NCBI RefSeq assembly: GCF_000187245.1
Contig: NC_027861.1
Span: 310,001 to 374,000, forward strand
Direction of reading: 5' to 3'
DNA: 64,000 nt
DNA from: Ogataea parapolymorpha DL-1
Lineage: Eukaryota; Ascomycota; Pichiomycetes; Pichiales; Pichiaceae
Shown here one piece after another: positions 26,570 to 37,740 of this stretch; positions within the stretch are counted from its first letter, which is position 1, and the number at the start of each line of letters is the position of its first letter. Below the pieces are notes generated by a model, which ran no database searches, had not been told where the DNA came from, and saw nothing but the letters and a program-made list of their open reading frames with translations. The position numbers were made by a program, and so were the translations under genes.

Positions 26570-27946
26570 ATGGACGATTCCTGGAAATTCAGCCAATGTT
26601 TTGGCGATAAAGGTGACATTGAGAACATCACCGAGGCGGATATCATCTCCACGGTCGAATTCGATCATACCGGCGATTTCCTAGCAACAGGCGACCGTGG
26701 AGGACGAGTTGTGTTATTTGAAAGAAATGAGAACAAGAAAACTTGTGAGTACAGATTTTACACAGAGTTCCAATCTCATGATGCTGAGTTTGATTACCTC
26801 AAGTCGTTGGAGATCGAGGAGAAGATCAACAAGATCAAATGGCTGAAACGTTCCAATCAATCTAACTTCTTGCTTTCCACCAACGATAAAACGATAAAGC
26901 TATGGAAGGTGTTTGAGAAGCAGATCAAGATGGTATCGGAAAATAACCTTAGCGAGAACTCGGTTTCGTCTCCAAAATTACACTCACAATATTCCTCGTT
27001 CCATACAAATGCCAATTTTACACAATCCTACCCCATGATTTCATCTGCGGCAAACCTAAAGCTTCCAAGGCTAACCATGCACGATACCATCACAGCAGCT
27101 CAACCAAAAAAGATATATGCAAACGCTCATGCCTACCACGTAAATTCAATCAGTGTGAATTCCGATCAAGAGACTTTCATTTCTTCCGATGATCTCAGAA
27201 TCAATTTATGGAATTTGGGAATAGCCGACCAATCTTTCAACATTGTGGATATCAAACCGGTCAATATGGAGGAGCTCACCGAAGTGATTACAAGTGCCGA
27301 ATTCCATCCTACAGATTGCAACTTATTCATGTATTCTTCCTCGAAAGGAACCATCAAGTTGAACGATATGCGTGTCAATTCGCTGTGCGATAACCATGCG
27401 CGTGTATTTGAGGAATATATGGATCCATCCAACCACAACTTTTTCACAGAAATAACTTCCTCTATATCAGATGTCAAATTCAGCTCAAACGGCAGATACA
27501 TTGTGTCGAGGGATTATATGACAGTTAAGATATGGGATATAGCGATGGAGTCGGAACCAATCAAAACAATCAACATTCACGAGCAGCTCCGGGATCGGTT
27601 GTGTGACACATACGAGAATGACGCGATCTTTGATAAATTTGAGGTGCAATTTAGCGGAGACAACAAATCCATTATGACCGGTTCATACAACAATAATTTC
27701 ATGATCTACCAAAATGTGGTGGGTAACTCAGGCCCAGAAAAGGAGATTGTGCTTCAAGCGGATAAGTCAGCATTTAAAGCAAAGAAAATGAATTCGAACA
27801 AGCGGAAGAATTTAACAATGATGAATAAGATGGATTTCGACACCATCGACTTCAAAAAATCAATTTTACACTTGAGCTGGCACCCTAACGAAAACTCAGT
27901 TGCCATTGCCGCTACCAATAATCTATATATCTTCTCTGCTCTTTAA
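26570..27946 (+). CDS. CDC55: PP2A regulatory B subunit Cdc55
   Basis: The 458-residue WD40 protein is the B55-type regulatory subunit that directs protein phosphatase 2A to its substrates in mitosis and morphogenesis. Diagnostic stretches are [13 protein letters not shown] at the N-terminus, [22 protein letters not shown], and [21 protein letters not shown], the region that contacts the PP2A core. [17 protein letters not shown] lies in the last third. It is shorter than the S. cerevisiae protein (526). Tandem with RPS26 and convergent with COX13, as in YGL189C-YGL190C-YGL191W. Confidence 0.97.
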   Translation: MDDSWKFSQCFGDKGDIENITEADIISTVEFDHTGDFLATGDRGGRVVLFERNENKKTCEYRFYTEFQSHDAEFDYLKSLEIEEKINKIKWLKRSNQSNFLLSTNDKTIKLWKVFEKQIKMVSENNLSENSVSSPKLHSQYSSFHTNANFTQSYPMISSAANLKLPRLTMHDTITAAQPKKIYANAHAYHVNSISVNSDQETFISSDDLRINLWNLGIADQSFNIVDIKPVNMEELTEVITSAEFHPTDCNLFMYSSSKGTIKLNDMRVNSLCDNHARVFEEYMDPSNHNFFTEITSSISDVKFSSNGRYIVSRDYMTVKIWDIAMESEPIKTINIHEQLRDRLCDTYENDAIFDKFEVQFSGDNKSIMTGSYNNNFMIYQNVVGNSGPEKEIVLQADKSAFKAKKMNSNKRKNLTMMNKMDFDTIDFKKSILHLSWHPNENSVAIAATNNLYIFSAL

Positions 27947-28012
27947 TTAGAGAGCGTGGTAGTCATTCTGTCATCTGTATGAAATATATTGATTTTGTGT
28001 ACGTGCTAAACT

Positions 28013-28414
28013 TTAATAGTCTCTGATGTGTCTGTTCACATCTGGGTTCCAGAACAAAGTCTTGTCGCCATCTCCCCAGAAGAAGTCCTTTCTTCTAATG
28101 TTTTGATATGGGTAGTCTTTTGGCCACTCCTCGTCAGAGAGGTGCTTGGTGTGTTCTCTGTGGTGAGCATGTTCAGCCTCAACGAAGTAAGTGTTGACAG
28201 CAGTCAAGGCAATGACAGGGAAAGCAACAAAGTACGTGATTTTCTTCCACAGGCTAGAGGTCTTCTCAGAGTGGTGAATGACGGCCTCGTAGTGCTCGAT
28301 GAATTCCTTGGCCTTTGCTGGGTCTGCCTTTTTGAAAGCAGGCTCGTTCTGCACGGATGAGTTGAATCTTCTACCAACAATTCTCGCTTGTCTAATTCCA
28401 ATGGCTCTCAACAT
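28013..28414 (-). CDS. COX13: Cytochrome c oxidase subunit 6a (Cox13)
   Basis: The 133-residue protein matches Cox13/COX6A (S. cerevisiae 129), a peripheral dimer-interface subunit of complex IV in the mitochondrial inner membrane. A basic presequence (MLRAIGIRQARIVGRR) is followed by one transmembrane helix at about 55-77. The conserved C-terminal region YPYQNIRRKDFFWGDGDKT ends near RHIRDY. Convergent with CDC55 across 66 bp. Confidence 0.97.
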   Translation of the reverse strand: MLRAIGIRQARIVGRRFNSSVQNEPAFKKADPAKAKEFIEHYEAVIHHSEKTSSLWKKITYFVAFPVIALTAVNTYFVEAEHAHHREHTKHLSDEEWPKDYPYQNIRRKDFFWGDGDKTLFWNPDVNRHIRDY

Positions 28415-28721
28415 CTTGGTTTATGGTTTATTGGAAGCCTGTTTATTAGTTACACCACTAATCAATTTTTTTAAATCCGTTTTTGACCATCTTCTAATTG
28501 GTGGAGTGAGATTTCTGCCAGGTGCGGAAATACGATAGTTACCCGGATCAAGCGATTTATTGGTACGGATCGACTTGCTATCGAGACCGAACAGCTCTTG
28601 CACACTTGCAACACGAGTTCTTGTACATCCAAAAGGTCTCTTCTCCAAGCACTTATCTGACTACAATTTCACTACTAGAGATGATCTATATCAACAAATT
28701 AGCAATAACATAATCGTTCAA
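28415..28721. other. 307-bp spacer between SEC9 and COX13
   Basis: No gene or clear motif. Since both flanking genes are on the minus strand, it should hold the SEC9 3' UTR and the COX13 promoter. Confidence 0.6.
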
Positions 28722-29996
28722 TTAAATACCCCGGATCCTGTTGGTCGTAAGGACAAGCTTATCGTCAACCTTATTAACCTTTTCGCTGATATCTTTCAGA
28801 TTTTTGTTCTGTGACATGATTTCTTGCGAAAGCAAATTGGCTTTGCGTCTCAGATTCGTTGCCAGCTTTTGCGCTTCATCCACGTTCTTGCTATACTCGA
28901 CCTCCATCCTTTCATCCTCCTCATCGTGTTCTTCTCCCAAAAATCTAGAAGCCTCCTTCACACGTCTTTCGTACTCGTACTTTTCTTTCAGCTCCGAATT
29001 AACAACGGGCTCTTTTGCATCGCGCAGTTGGTCTATGATCTCATTTTGAGTATGATACAAGTTCGAACTGAGGTTTGCGTCTCTTTCCCTATCTGCTTGT
29101 CTCTGAGCAAGGAACCGCTGTTCAGCAGCCCTCATTCTCGACTTTTTGGTGAATGGGTTGCTGGCCTTTATATGGAACAATCCCCTGTTATAATGCTCTA
29201 ACTGCTTGACATGTTCATCAACAAACCGTTGATGCGTGTCCATTCCATTTAATGAGTTCTCCATCTCATACATCTTCTCTTTTTGTGCACCAATAGTTCC
29301 CAAAGTGTTGACAGCCGTGTCATCTGCCTGTCTCAGATGGCCCAAAATGTTGTGTGTAGATTTTAAAGTCGCTTCTCGAACATCCTTGGTTTGTCGCTTG
29401 ATACGATTAATTTCTTCCTCTTCCTCGTCCACTTCCTCTTCAACTTGTTGCTGATCCGAGTCTAAATAAGGATCATAAGTGCTTGCAGCAGCCTGAGGGT
29501 ATGAGTTAGGATCAAAATCGTCATCTTGAGTTTGTGTTTCGTATATGTCTTGGGGCGGTTGTTGTTTTTGTGTAGTCTGCACTTGCTGCAACTGTGGTTG
29601 GTGCAGACTTTGCTGGTTGACGGAAGCGGAAGCGTCGTTATCATAAGGATCGAATGTATGGTAGGAAGGAGCGCCATCGTACCTTCCAAAACCTCCATAT
29701 TGAGTTGCTGTTTCTTGCGTCACATTCGAGACTGTCGACTGTGTAGCAGGATTGTATGGATCTTCTGAAGATCCGGCAGACGATTCCTGTGAAGCCGGTT
29801 CTTGATGGATTCGGGGCATCAGCGCAGGTCGATCCTGGGTTTCATCTTGAGCGAACTTTGAAAACTCTCCGAACTTAAATTTTCTGCGATGGCGATTCTC
29901 TTCATCCTTCACACGGATGCCTTCATCTTGCAAGAACTCTTTGACGTCCTCCTTGGACATCTCCTTTGGGGGCTTGAATATGTTCCTAAGACCCAT
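28722..29996 (-). CDS. SEC9: Sec9 t-SNARE (SNAP-25 family)
   Basis: The 424-residue protein is the plasma-membrane Qbc-SNARE that pairs with Sso and Snc for secretory-vesicle fusion. It begins MGLRNIFKPP, which is typical of Sec9, then has a long low-complexity Gln/Asp/Tyr region. The first SNARE helix is at about 195-260 (KQTKDVREATLKSTHNILGHL) and the second at about 360-422 (NLRRKANLLSQEIMSQN). There is no transmembrane segment, as expected. The N-terminal extension is shorter than in S. cerevisiae (651 residues). Confidence 0.95.
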   Translation of the reverse strand: MGLRNIFKPPKEMSKEDVKEFLQDEGIRVKDEENRHRRKFKFGEFSKFAQDETQDRPALMPRIHQEPASQESSAGSSEDPYNPATQSTVSNVTQETATQYGGFGRYDGAPSYHTFDPYDNDASASVNQQSLHQPQLQQVQTTQKQQPPQDIYETQTQDDDFDPNSYPQAAASTYDPYLDSDQQQVEEEVDEEEEEINRIKRQTKDVREATLKSTHNILGHLRQADDTAVNTLGTIGAQKEKMYEMENSLNGMDTHQRFVDEHVKQLEHYNRGLFHIKASNPFTKKSRMRAAEQRFLAQRQADRERDANLSSNLYHTQNEIIDQLRDAKEPVVNSELKEKYEYERRVKEASRFLGEEHDEEDERMEVEYSKNVDEAQKLATNLRRKANLLSQEIMSQNKNLKDISEKVNKVDDKLVLTTNRIRGI

Positions 29997-31437
29997 TTTG
30001 CTAGTATACTGTTATTTGCCAGAATTTTTTTAAAGCTCCCACAGAGTATGGCAGATTATGTGTCAGCAGGTGTGGCTCAGTAAATTAGCAAGTTGACTGA
30101 CTCTAATCAGTGATGTCTAATCAACTGCACCATATCCAAGAAGGTTGTAAACAAGTGTTGGGTAATGCACTTTAGATCCAGAAGATCATTCTCATATACG
30201 GCCGACTGATGGTAGCTTCCTGATTTGGACAGCAATTCAAGTTACAATTATATTGAGATATACCCATACTGGGACTGCATAACACCCATATGGATCATGC
30301 TTGAAGATGCTAATATACAATTTAGATACACTACAATAGAGTTGCGCTTGGCGTTTAGGACGGGAATGATCCTAGAATTCCAGCGATGTGGCTGTTTTGG
30401 GCGAGCGGAATTTTGACAGATCGAACTGTAAGATTTTTGGCCCTGAAAAAAAAGCATGTTCAGGTTGGCTGGTTGGTAAAATTTCCTAATCTATTGTATA
30501 GCATTGTCATATCTATTGTATCGAACGGAGACCTTTTTTGATTATTTTTGATCGCCATGTCCATGTATGCTTTTACGAAGACGCGTGTCGGTCGCTGAAA
30601 TTGTATAGTGGTAGATTCAGCTGAACAGAGTTGGCTGGCCGTAGCGTGCCCGCCTCACCTCGCTTGAGGAGCAATGATATCCCAATCGGTAGATAGAGTT
30701 ACCGGGTATGGACTTGTAGCAACAAGGATTACATGATAAAAACTCCGATCACCTGGAATCAAATTCTAATTTAGAACCTGAATGACCATTTCCACGACCA
30801 CTGTTAACATAAGGACTAGAGTTCTCGAAGAGTTATTCATTCGAACCTGAATGCAGCATCCAGGATGCGCTCCGAATGCAGAATTAGCCTATCCAAATTT
30901 AGCGACATGCATAATCCCCGAAATTAGAAATTAGTAAGATTTTCTTCACCTACGTGCGGCCAATTGTGCCCGTGGAACGCGTAGGAATGCTAACAGTTAG
31001 CAAGCGTGAATGCATATGGCAAGCCCAGCTCGACACCAATTGGAAGCCAATAAATCCAGTTTTTCTCACTCCTTTTAGTACATAGTTGGCTATCTTTGTT
31101 GCTACTCCAATTCTTCTTTATAGTCACCTTAGATCGCGGTTTTCTAAAAATTCCTACGTGTTTAAATAGATACTGCATATCGGGCAAACGACTTCTAACA
31201 ATAGCCCTTTAGCTAGATTATGCAAAAAGAAATTTCCAAAGCCCCTGTGTGGACGTAAATGCGATCCGTGCCTTCAGCCAAATTTGCAAAAGCACCGCAT
31301 CACTATAAATTGGAGGACATTCCCAGAGCCTCCAAAGCCGTATAGAAAGCCCTTTTATTTTAGGTTTAATTCTGGTTGATATCGATATCACGTTCGCTAA
31401 CAACTTTACCACCCGGAACTACTAAAAACCTGTTATA
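29997..31437. other. 1.44-kb gene-free divergent region upstream of the cell-wall gene
   Basis: This is the longest gap in the window and no frame in it looks like a protein. GAACCTGAATG is repeated at 30774-30784 and 30843-30853. A near-perfect hairpin GCATCC-A-GGATGC lies at 30856-30868, and a 5-bp stem with a 7-base loop at 30653-30669 lacks tRNA features. TATAAAT at 31304-31310 is a plausible TATA box for the cell-wall gene 128 bp downstream. A TGACTC lies at 30098. Long upstream regions often go with heavily regulated surface-protein genes. Confidence 0.55.
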
Positions 31438-32805
31438 ATGAAGCTTTCGTTGTTCAACATCGCCGTTGTGGCCTCCATGGTCGCCAACGCTGTGACCGCC
31501 GCTTACACTAACTCTACCACTTCATCTTCTGGACCAGCTCCATCCAGTTCTCTCGCTCCATCCATCCAGGCTATTGACAACAACGGCCGGGCTGAGTACA
31601 TCATCACCATCCCTGGTGCTCTTCAATTCTCTTCCTTCAGCGTTTTGTCGCTCAGCCAAAGCTTTGGTGCTTTCGACCCAAGCCTGTGTAGTGCTGACGC
31701 TGACGGACAGAGCATTCCAATCAACAACGAGTCCACTGAGACTGACATTGACTTTGATGTTAGCATTTCTGGTTACTCCGCCCAGAACTTCCACTCATAC
31801 ATCTTCTCTGGTGTCATTACTGAGCCAGGTTCTTACACTGCTACCTTCGCACTTACTCTTGACCCAGACAGTACCAAGAGAGCTGAGCGTGTTTACTACT
31901 TGACCGCCACCGTGTACATTGCTGCTGTTAGCTCTTCGTCTTCTGGTGCTTCCAGCTCTGTTCCATCCTCGGCCTCCGCTTCTGCCTCTTCTTCTACCGA
32001 GATCCCAGGTGTTACCGTCATTACCCAGACTGCTTCTGGTACTGTCACTCTCACCAGAACTTGTACTGAGGAGTTGTGCACTGGTGTTGAGACTATTGTC
32101 ACTGGTGTCACCACCGTCACCGATGAGACCACTGTCTACACTACCTACTGCCCACTCACCACCACCCTCACTCTGGCTCCAGTTACTGTTGTCACCACTG
32201 TTTGTGAGACTGAGACTGCTTCTCCAGAGACCACCACCATCACTGTTACCTGTACTGAGGAGAAGTGCAAGGGTCAAGAGTCTACCATTGTCACTGGTCT
32301 CACCACTGTCACTGACTTGACCACTGTCTACACTACTTACTGCCCATTGACCGCTGGTGAGGTTACCAAGACCTACACCACCACCATCACCAACCCAGTT
32401 GCTAGTACTCCAGTCACTGGCTTGAAAGTCACTAAAACTGCTACCAGCGGCGGTGTCACCACTACCTACGTTACCACCTGTCAGTACTACGAGGTTACCA
32501 AGACCACTACTGTTACTGCTGGTGCTGGTGCCGCTGGTTCTACGGCTGCTGCTGGTTCAGGAACCAAGACCAAGACCACTGTTGCTACTATCACTACCAC
32601 CGGTGCTGCTGGTGCTGGCTCCACTGTGGCCAAGACTGGTGCTACCACCTCCACTGGTGCTGCCACTCGGTCTTCTACTTCTGCTGCTGGCTCCGGCTCT
32701 GGAGCTACCGCCTCCAGCGTTTCGATCTTGCAAGGTGCTGCTGCCAAGGGTTACGCTTCAGCAGGCTTGTTGGGAGCTGCTTTCATTGCTGCCTTCTTCT
32801 ACTAA
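31438..32805 (+). CDS. GPI-anchored serine/threonine-rich cell-wall mannoprotein
   Basis: The 455-residue protein starts with a signal peptide (cleavage likely after NAVTA, about residue 21). A compact domain follows (about 45-160), then a Ser/Ala run. Two copies of a Thr/Val-rich cysteine unit centre on CTEELC and CTEEKC, each ending TTVYTTYCPLT. A Gly/Ala/Thr stretch comes next, and a hydrophobic tail (AGLLGAAFIAAFFY) that signals GPI attachment. This design is seen in yeast Sed1/flocculin-type wall proteins. Strong codon bias suggests high expression. The N-terminal domain resembles no enzyme I know; the role is probably structural. Confidence 0.85.
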   Translation: MKLSLFNIAVVASMVANAVTAAYTNSTTSSSGPAPSSSLAPSIQAIDNNGRAEYIITIPGALQFSSFSVLSLSQSFGAFDPSLCSADADGQSIPINNESTETDIDFDVSISGYSAQNFHSYIFSGVITEPGSYTATFALTLDPDSTKRAERVYYLTATVYIAAVSSSSSGASSSVPSSASASASSSTEIPGVTVITQTASGTVTLTRTCTEELCTGVETIVTGVTTVTDETTVYTTYCPLTTTLTLAPVTVVTTVCETETASPETTTITVTCTEEKCKGQESTIVTGLTTVTDLTTVYTTYCPLTAGEVTKTYTTTITNPVASTPVTGLKVTKTATSGGVTTTYVTTCQYYEVTKTTTVTAGAGAAGSTAAAGSGTKTKTTVATITTTGAAGAGSTVAKTGATTSTGAATRSSTSAAGSGSGATASSVSILQGAAAKGYASAGLLGAAFIAAFFY

Positions 32806-33219
32806 GCGTGCTGGCAACTTTGAAGGAAGCACAAAACTTTTCGAAGTCCGTTTGTTTACAATCAATCCATAATCATCGTCTTTGCCGCTCAAAGTTACGA
32901 GATATTTGGTGCTGGTACTTCCTGGTATTCAATTCAATTTATTGACTTCATGGACTGTCCGGATTTTTTGCCGTGACAGCTAAGATTGTCATTTGTGTTT
33001 ATTAGATACCTTTTCATTTCCCACTTGCATAGATACCTCTTTAGTGTCTGTATCGACTCGGGCTCGATGATTTCATTGAGCTTCTAATGATAATTAGTTA
33101 CTTATAATTTGGTAATCTTGTAATCTAACCTAAGTTTTCTTCTGTCCATTTTCTAACTACTAACTACACTAGCCACATAACCTTAAAACTTCCGCCACGA
33201 AGATTAAAATTGTCAAGAA
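32806..33219. other. 414-bp spacer between the cell-wall gene and the WDR68 homolog
   Basis: No gene seen. It should hold the mannoprotein 3' UTR and the promoter of the downstream spliced gene. AT-rich stretches such as 33088-33130 show no recognisable motif. Confidence 0.55.
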
Positions 33220-34528
33220 ATGGATAACAACCCTTTTAGCAAGCTTGCAAAACGGTCATCCATAGCCGTGGAACAGCCACACCTACAGGGACCTTCCAGT
33301 AAGTGGTACTCATAGCTCCTTATCTAACCTTTTAGGGATTGGAGAGTCCCGCTTTGTTTCAACCAACTTTCAGCCGTCAGCTGTTCCTGAAAACACTCAC
33401 TCTACTCCCCGGTCGTCATCCCATGACTCTCGATTTCCTGTGTACGGACTGGATTGGACATCAAGTGCTCAGTCTGATATAGCTAAAATTGCTGTCAGCT
33501 CGTTCCGTGAGGATTCGACAAATAGACTCAAGATCATCAAAGGTTCTCCAATATATATCGATGATGAACAAAATGGCACCAAGACAACAGACGCATATGA
33601 ATTTACTTCGATGGCAGAGATTACGGTCAACTACCCCATCACCAGACTTCAATGGGATCCCTCAATGCCACTTTATCCTGATGTTACGTGTGTAGCAACA
33701 ACTTCTGAATGTCTGCGGGTCTACGAGCTATTAGAGCCCGATCCTTCACAATCTTATGCTCAAAGCCCCAGAATCATTGAAAAGATGACACTCACAAACT
33801 CAAAAACCAAGAATTTCAATCAACTACCCCCACTGACATCGTTCGACTGGAACAAAACTGACTCTCGACATATAATAACAAGCTCTATAGACTCTACGTG
33901 CACGCTTTGGGACATTTCACGCGGCACAGGTGTGGCCAAAACGCAGTTGATTGCCCACGATAGTGAGGTGTTTGATGTCAAATTTCTGCACGGTAATAAG
34001 CACGTTTTCACCAGCTGTTCCAACGACGGGTCCATCAGAGTCTTCGATCTGCGATCTTTGGAGCATTCCACCATCATATACGAGCCCCAGTCCACCAGAT
34101 CGTCCATAGCAAGTATTGCTACACTGAGTTCCGCTCAGGACGCAGCAATGGGTCAGCGTGTACCATTGCTTCGACTAGCAACGTCTAACTACAATGCCAA
34201 CCAAATTGCCGCCATAGAAGCAGATAGCAATCGCATCTTAATACTAGATCTGCGATATCCGGAGACGCCAATCGAGATCCTGCGACACCATGTGGCACCT
34301 GTCAATAGCATAGCCTGGCATCCAAGCAAGAACTTCCTTTTAACGGGAGCAGACGATTGTCAAGTACTTATTTATGACCTCACAACCTGCGGCCAACCAG
34401 AAAACTCTGTGGCTCCATGTTTTGGCTTTTTTGATGAAATGGAGGTGAACAATGTGTGTTGGAACACCGACGGCTCATGGGTAGCTGCCAATAGTGGACG
34501 CAGAACTCAAGCGGTTGCGCTTATGTAA
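33220..34528 (+). CDS. WDR68/DCAF7-type WD40 protein (YPL247C homolog), spliced
   Basis: Two exons (33220-33298 and 33336-34528) encode about 423 residues. The large exon lacks a suitable ATG at its 5' end. Exon 1 starts ATG and is read to a donor GTAAGT at 33299; unspliced, it hits TAG at 33313-33315. The joined frame continues straight into VYGLDWTSS. WD40 repeats include SCSNDGSIRVFDLRS and LTGADDCQVLIYDL, and the conserved APVNSIAWHP and WVAANSGRRTQ segments mark the WDR68/An11 family, which scaffolds DYRK-type kinases in other eukaryotes. Its role in yeast is poorly defined. Confidence 0.85.
33299..33335 (+). other. 37-nt intron in the WDR68 homolog
   Basis: The donor is GTAAGT, a TATCTAAC branch-point sequence lies at 33321-33328, and the acceptor is TTTTAG ending at 33335. 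Splicing is phase 1 and restores the frame. An alternative in-frame acceptor nine bases further (33344) is possible but lacks the pyrimidine tract. Confidence 0.75.
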
Positions 34529-34565
34529 TATACCGAATATTTATTTATTTCAATCCTGTCAGCCA

Positions 34566-34592
34566 GAGTCACCAAGTAACTAAAGTTGACTC
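34566..34592. promoter_or_regulatory. Paired TGACTC elements upstream of GCV2
   Basis: GAGTCA at 34566-34571 and TGACTC at 34587-34592 lie 133-107 bp before the GCV2 ATG. TGACTC is the core bound by Gcn4 and by Bas1, both regulators of glycine-cleavage genes in S. cerevisiae. A similar element precedes GCV1 at 47070. Confidence 0.5.
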
Positions 34593-34698
34593 TTATCCCC
34601 GCAGATTTCTTTTTCCAAGTCAATCTGCATCAGTCCTTTATATATCTACCTTCAGTCCTGTATCTGTTGTTCAAAATTGATCAATTTCTTTTCTCGCA

Positions 34699-37683
34699 AT
34701 GTCTGTCTCGTCCAGGATTGCGTTTTGTGGATCGGTTCGACTGGTTTCGTCAAAAGCCTATGCTCAGGGATATTATCCCCCAAATAAAGGATTAGCGGAT
34801 CTGGATACTTTTGCGCGCAGACACTTGGGTCCCAAGCCCCAAGATGTTGATCAGATGCTTTCTGTGGTGAAATGCTCAGACCTCGGTGAATTTATCAGCA
34901 AGGTTCTTCCGGAAAACGTTTTTGTCGGAAGACCTCTCAAGATCAAGCCTGAACAGGGATATACTGAGACCCAGATGCTGAACCGGTTGAGGGAAATCGC
35001 GTCCAAGAACAAGTTAGTCAAATCTTACATTGGAAAGGGTTACTATAACACTATCCTTCCTGCTGTGATCCAGCGGAATTTGCTTGAAAACCCTGCTTGG
35101 TACACATCCTACACTCCTTATCAGCCCGAGGTTTCGCAAGGACGGCTAGAGAGTCTTTTAAATTATCAGACCATTGTTTCGGATCTCACTGGACTTCCAG
35201 TGGCAAACTCATCTCTTCTTGATGAGGCCACTGCAGCTGCGGAAGCCATGATTTTGTCCTACAACCAATTGCGTGGAAAGAAAACCAAATACTTTGTTGA
35301 TAAGAACACTCATGAGCAAACCATCGCCGTCTTGAAAACTAGAGCCTACACTTTGGGAATTGAGCTTGTCATTGATGACCTGAGTAACGTTGAACCCGTC
35401 GCAGGTGAGCTGTGTGGTATATTAGTCTCTTATCCTCAAACAGATGGTACCATCCCTTCTCCAGAAGACCTTGCCAATATCGCCGAAATTGTGCATAACA
35501 ACAAAGGTTTGGTTGCAGTGGCCTCTGACCTAATGGCTTTGACTCTTCTCAAACCTCCATCTGAATTTGGTGCTGATATCGCTTTGGGATCCTCACAAAG
35601 ATTTGGCGTTCCTATGGGTTTTGGAGGCCCTCATGCGGCATTTTTTGCTGTCACTGAAAAGTTGCAAAGAAAGATTCCGGGAAGACTTGTGGGTGTCACA
35701 AAAGACAGGCTCGGTAATCAGGCTCTTCGTTTGGCACTTCAGACTCGTGAGCAGCACATCAAAAGAGAAAAGGCTACTTCTAACATCTGCACTGCTCAGG
35801 CTTTACTTGCCAACATTGCGGCCAACTACGTGGTTTATCATGGTTCCGATGGTTTGAAGGCCATTGCTAGTCGGATTCACGGTCTTACACGCATTCTTGC
35901 CGACCAAATCACCAAACATTCTCCACATACCGTTCTCAATGCCACTTACTTTGATACGCTCTCTGTTCAAATTGAGGGTACTGCAGATGCATTCGTTGCC
36001 AAGGCCTTAAATGAGTATAACATCAACTTATTCAAAGTCAACGATAAACAGATCCAATTGTCTCTTGATGAGTCTGTTACCAAAGACGACTTTTCCAAGC
36101 TCGTGGAATTGTTCACTTCACAAACGACAAGTTTCGACAGCCTTCAAGGTCTTCCCGAATTCCCTCGCCAGCTCTCCAGAACGGACAGGATTCTCACCAA
36201 CCCAGTCTTCAACACGCACAATTCGGAAACAGCTATGTTGCGCTATCTATACAAGCTACAGCAAAGGGATATTTCTCTTGCATCTTCCATGATCTCTCTT
36301 GGCTCCTGTACCATGAAGTTGAATGCCACAACGGAAATGATTCCAATCACGTGGGCTGAATTTGCAAATATTCATCCCTTTGTGCCTAGAGACCAGGCCA
36401 AAGGCTATTTGGAATTGATCACAGAGCTTGAAGCTGATCTAGCGGATATCACTGGGTTTGCTAAAACAACCCTTATGCCTAACTCGGGTGCACAGGGAGA
36501 GTACACTGGTCTTACCGTCATCAGAACTTATCTAGAGAGCATTGGCCAGGGCCACAGGAATGTGGTCTTGATTCCAGTCAGTGCCCACGGAACGAACCCA
36601 GCCTCCGCTGTTATGGCAGGCCTCAAGGTGGTTCCAGTCAAATGCCTAAGCAACGGGAACCTTGATATTCAGGATCTCGAAGCTAAAACCACGAAGCACG
36701 CTTCCAACCTTGCTGCTATTATGATTACGTACCCATCGACATATGGAATGTTCGAGCCTACAATTAGGGATGCTGTTCGCCTCGTCCATGCTCATGGAGG
36801 CCAGGTCTATCTTGATGGCGCAAACATGAATGCTCAAGTGGGATTGACTTCTCCGGGAGACTTGGGAGCTGACGTTTGTCATTTGAATTTGCACAAGACT
36901 TTCGCTATACCTCATGGTGGGGGTGGTCCAGGTGTGGGGCCTATTTGTGTTGCAGAGCACTTGAAGGACTTTCTTCCAAAACACCCTCTGTTTGCGTCCA
37001 CCAACACTGCATCGACTGCAATTAACCCTGTTTCAGCTGCGCCATTTGGGTCTGCCTCGATTCTGCCCATTTCCTACGCTTACATAAAGATGCTTGGAGC
37101 CCAAAACCTGCCTTACGCATCTAGTTTGGCTATTCTGAACGCCAATTATATGATGTACAGACTTCGCGACCACTACAAGATCATGTTCTTGGGTGATGAG
37201 TCGGCACACCATGAAATCAAATACTGCGCGCACGAGTTTATCATTGATTTGAGACCATTCAAGGAATTTGGAATCGAGGCCATCGATGTCGCCAAGCGTC
37301 TTCAGGATTATGGCTTCCATGCTCCAACTATGTCCTTCCCTATTCCAGGAACTTTGATGATCGAGCCTACTGAGTCTGAGAACCTAGACGAGCTCAATAG
37401 ATTCATCGACTCGATGATTTCAATACGTAAAGAGATCGAGGATGTCAAAAATGGTGGCAGCGCCGCTCTACTGAAAAATGCTCCTCATTCGCTTAGAGAC
37501 TTGTTGGAGACCAATGAAAAAGAATGGCAAACTAGAGGATATTCAAGACAGCAAGCTGGCTTTCCACTGCCATTCTTGAAAGACTTCAAGACCTGGCCTT
37601 TCGTTGCACGTGTGGATGACACTTATGGAGACATCAATCTGATGTGCACCTGTCCTTCAGTTGAGGAGGTTGCACAACAATAA
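34699..37683 (+). CDS. GCV2: Glycine decarboxylase, P protein of the glycine cleavage system
   Basis: The 994-residue mitochondrial protein decarboxylates glycine with pyridoxal phosphate and passes the aminomethyl group to the lipoyl H protein. A short presequence precedes the conserved FARRHLGP start. The PLP lysine is K733 in [18 protein letters not shown], followed by the usual glycine-rich loop. Length agrees with the single-chain P protein (about 950-1,030). GCV1, the T protein of the same system, lies 10 kb downstream on the same strand. Convergent with the complex I 49 kDa gene (57 bp). Confidence 0.98.
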   Translation: MSVSSRIAFCGSVRLVSSKAYAQGYYPPNKGLADLDTFARRHLGPKPQDVDQMLSVVKCSDLGEFISKVLPENVFVGRPLKIKPEQGYTETQMLNRLREIASKNKLVKSYIGKGYYNTILPAVIQRNLLENPAWYTSYTPYQPEVSQGRLESLLNYQTIVSDLTGLPVANSSLLDEATAAAEAMILSYNQLRGKKTKYFVDKNTHEQTIAVLKTRAYTLGIELVIDDLSNVEPVAGELCGILVSYPQTDGTIPSPEDLANIAEIVHNNKGLVAVASDLMALTLLKPPSEFGADIALGSSQRFGVPMGFGGPHAAFFAVTEKLQRKIPGRLVGVTKDRLGNQALRLALQTREQHIKREKATSNICTAQALLANIAANYVVYHGSDGLKAIASRIHGLTRILADQITKHSPHTVLNATYFDTLSVQIEGTADAFVAKALNEYNINLFKVNDKQIQLSLDESVTKDDFSKLVELFTSQTTSFDSLQGLPEFPRQLSRTDRILTNPVFNTHNSETAMLRYLYKLQQRDISLASSMISLGSCTMKLNATTEMIPITWAEFANIHPFVPRDQAKGYLELITELEADLADITGFAKTTLMPNSGAQGEYTGLTVIRTYLESIGQGHRNVVLIPVSAHGTNPASAVMAGLKVVPVKCLSNGNLDIQDLEAKTTKHASNLAAIMITYPSTYGMFEPTIRDAVRLVHAHGGQVYLDGANMNAQVGLTSPGDLGADVCHLNLHKTFAIPHGGGGPGVGPICVAEHLKDFLPKHPLFASTNTASTAINPVSAAPFGSASILPISYAYIKMLGAQNLPYASSLAILNANYMMYRLRDHYKIMFLGDESAHHEIKYCAHEFIIDLRPFKEFGIEAIDVAKRLQDYGFHAPTMSFPIPGTLMIEPTESENLDELNRFIDSMISIRKEIEDVKNGGSAALLKNAPHSLRDLLETNEKEWQTRGYSRQQAGFPLPFLKDFKTWPFVARVDDTYGDINLMCTCPSVEEVAQQ

Positions 37684-37740
37684 GATTCAATAAATTTTTA
37701 ATAATAAATAAGGAAGATCCAAATAAATAGTTTCACAGTA

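Noticed and set aside
30600..30720. Hairpin CCTCA-7-TGAGG looked like a tRNA anticodon arm
   Set aside because: The loop lacks the U before the anticodon, and no B-box (GGTTCGANTCC) or acceptor stem pairs around it.
30825..30890. TTCGAACC near 30840 as part of a minus-strand tRNA
   Set aside because: Only a partial B-box; no A-box or cloverleaf could be built at the correct distance.
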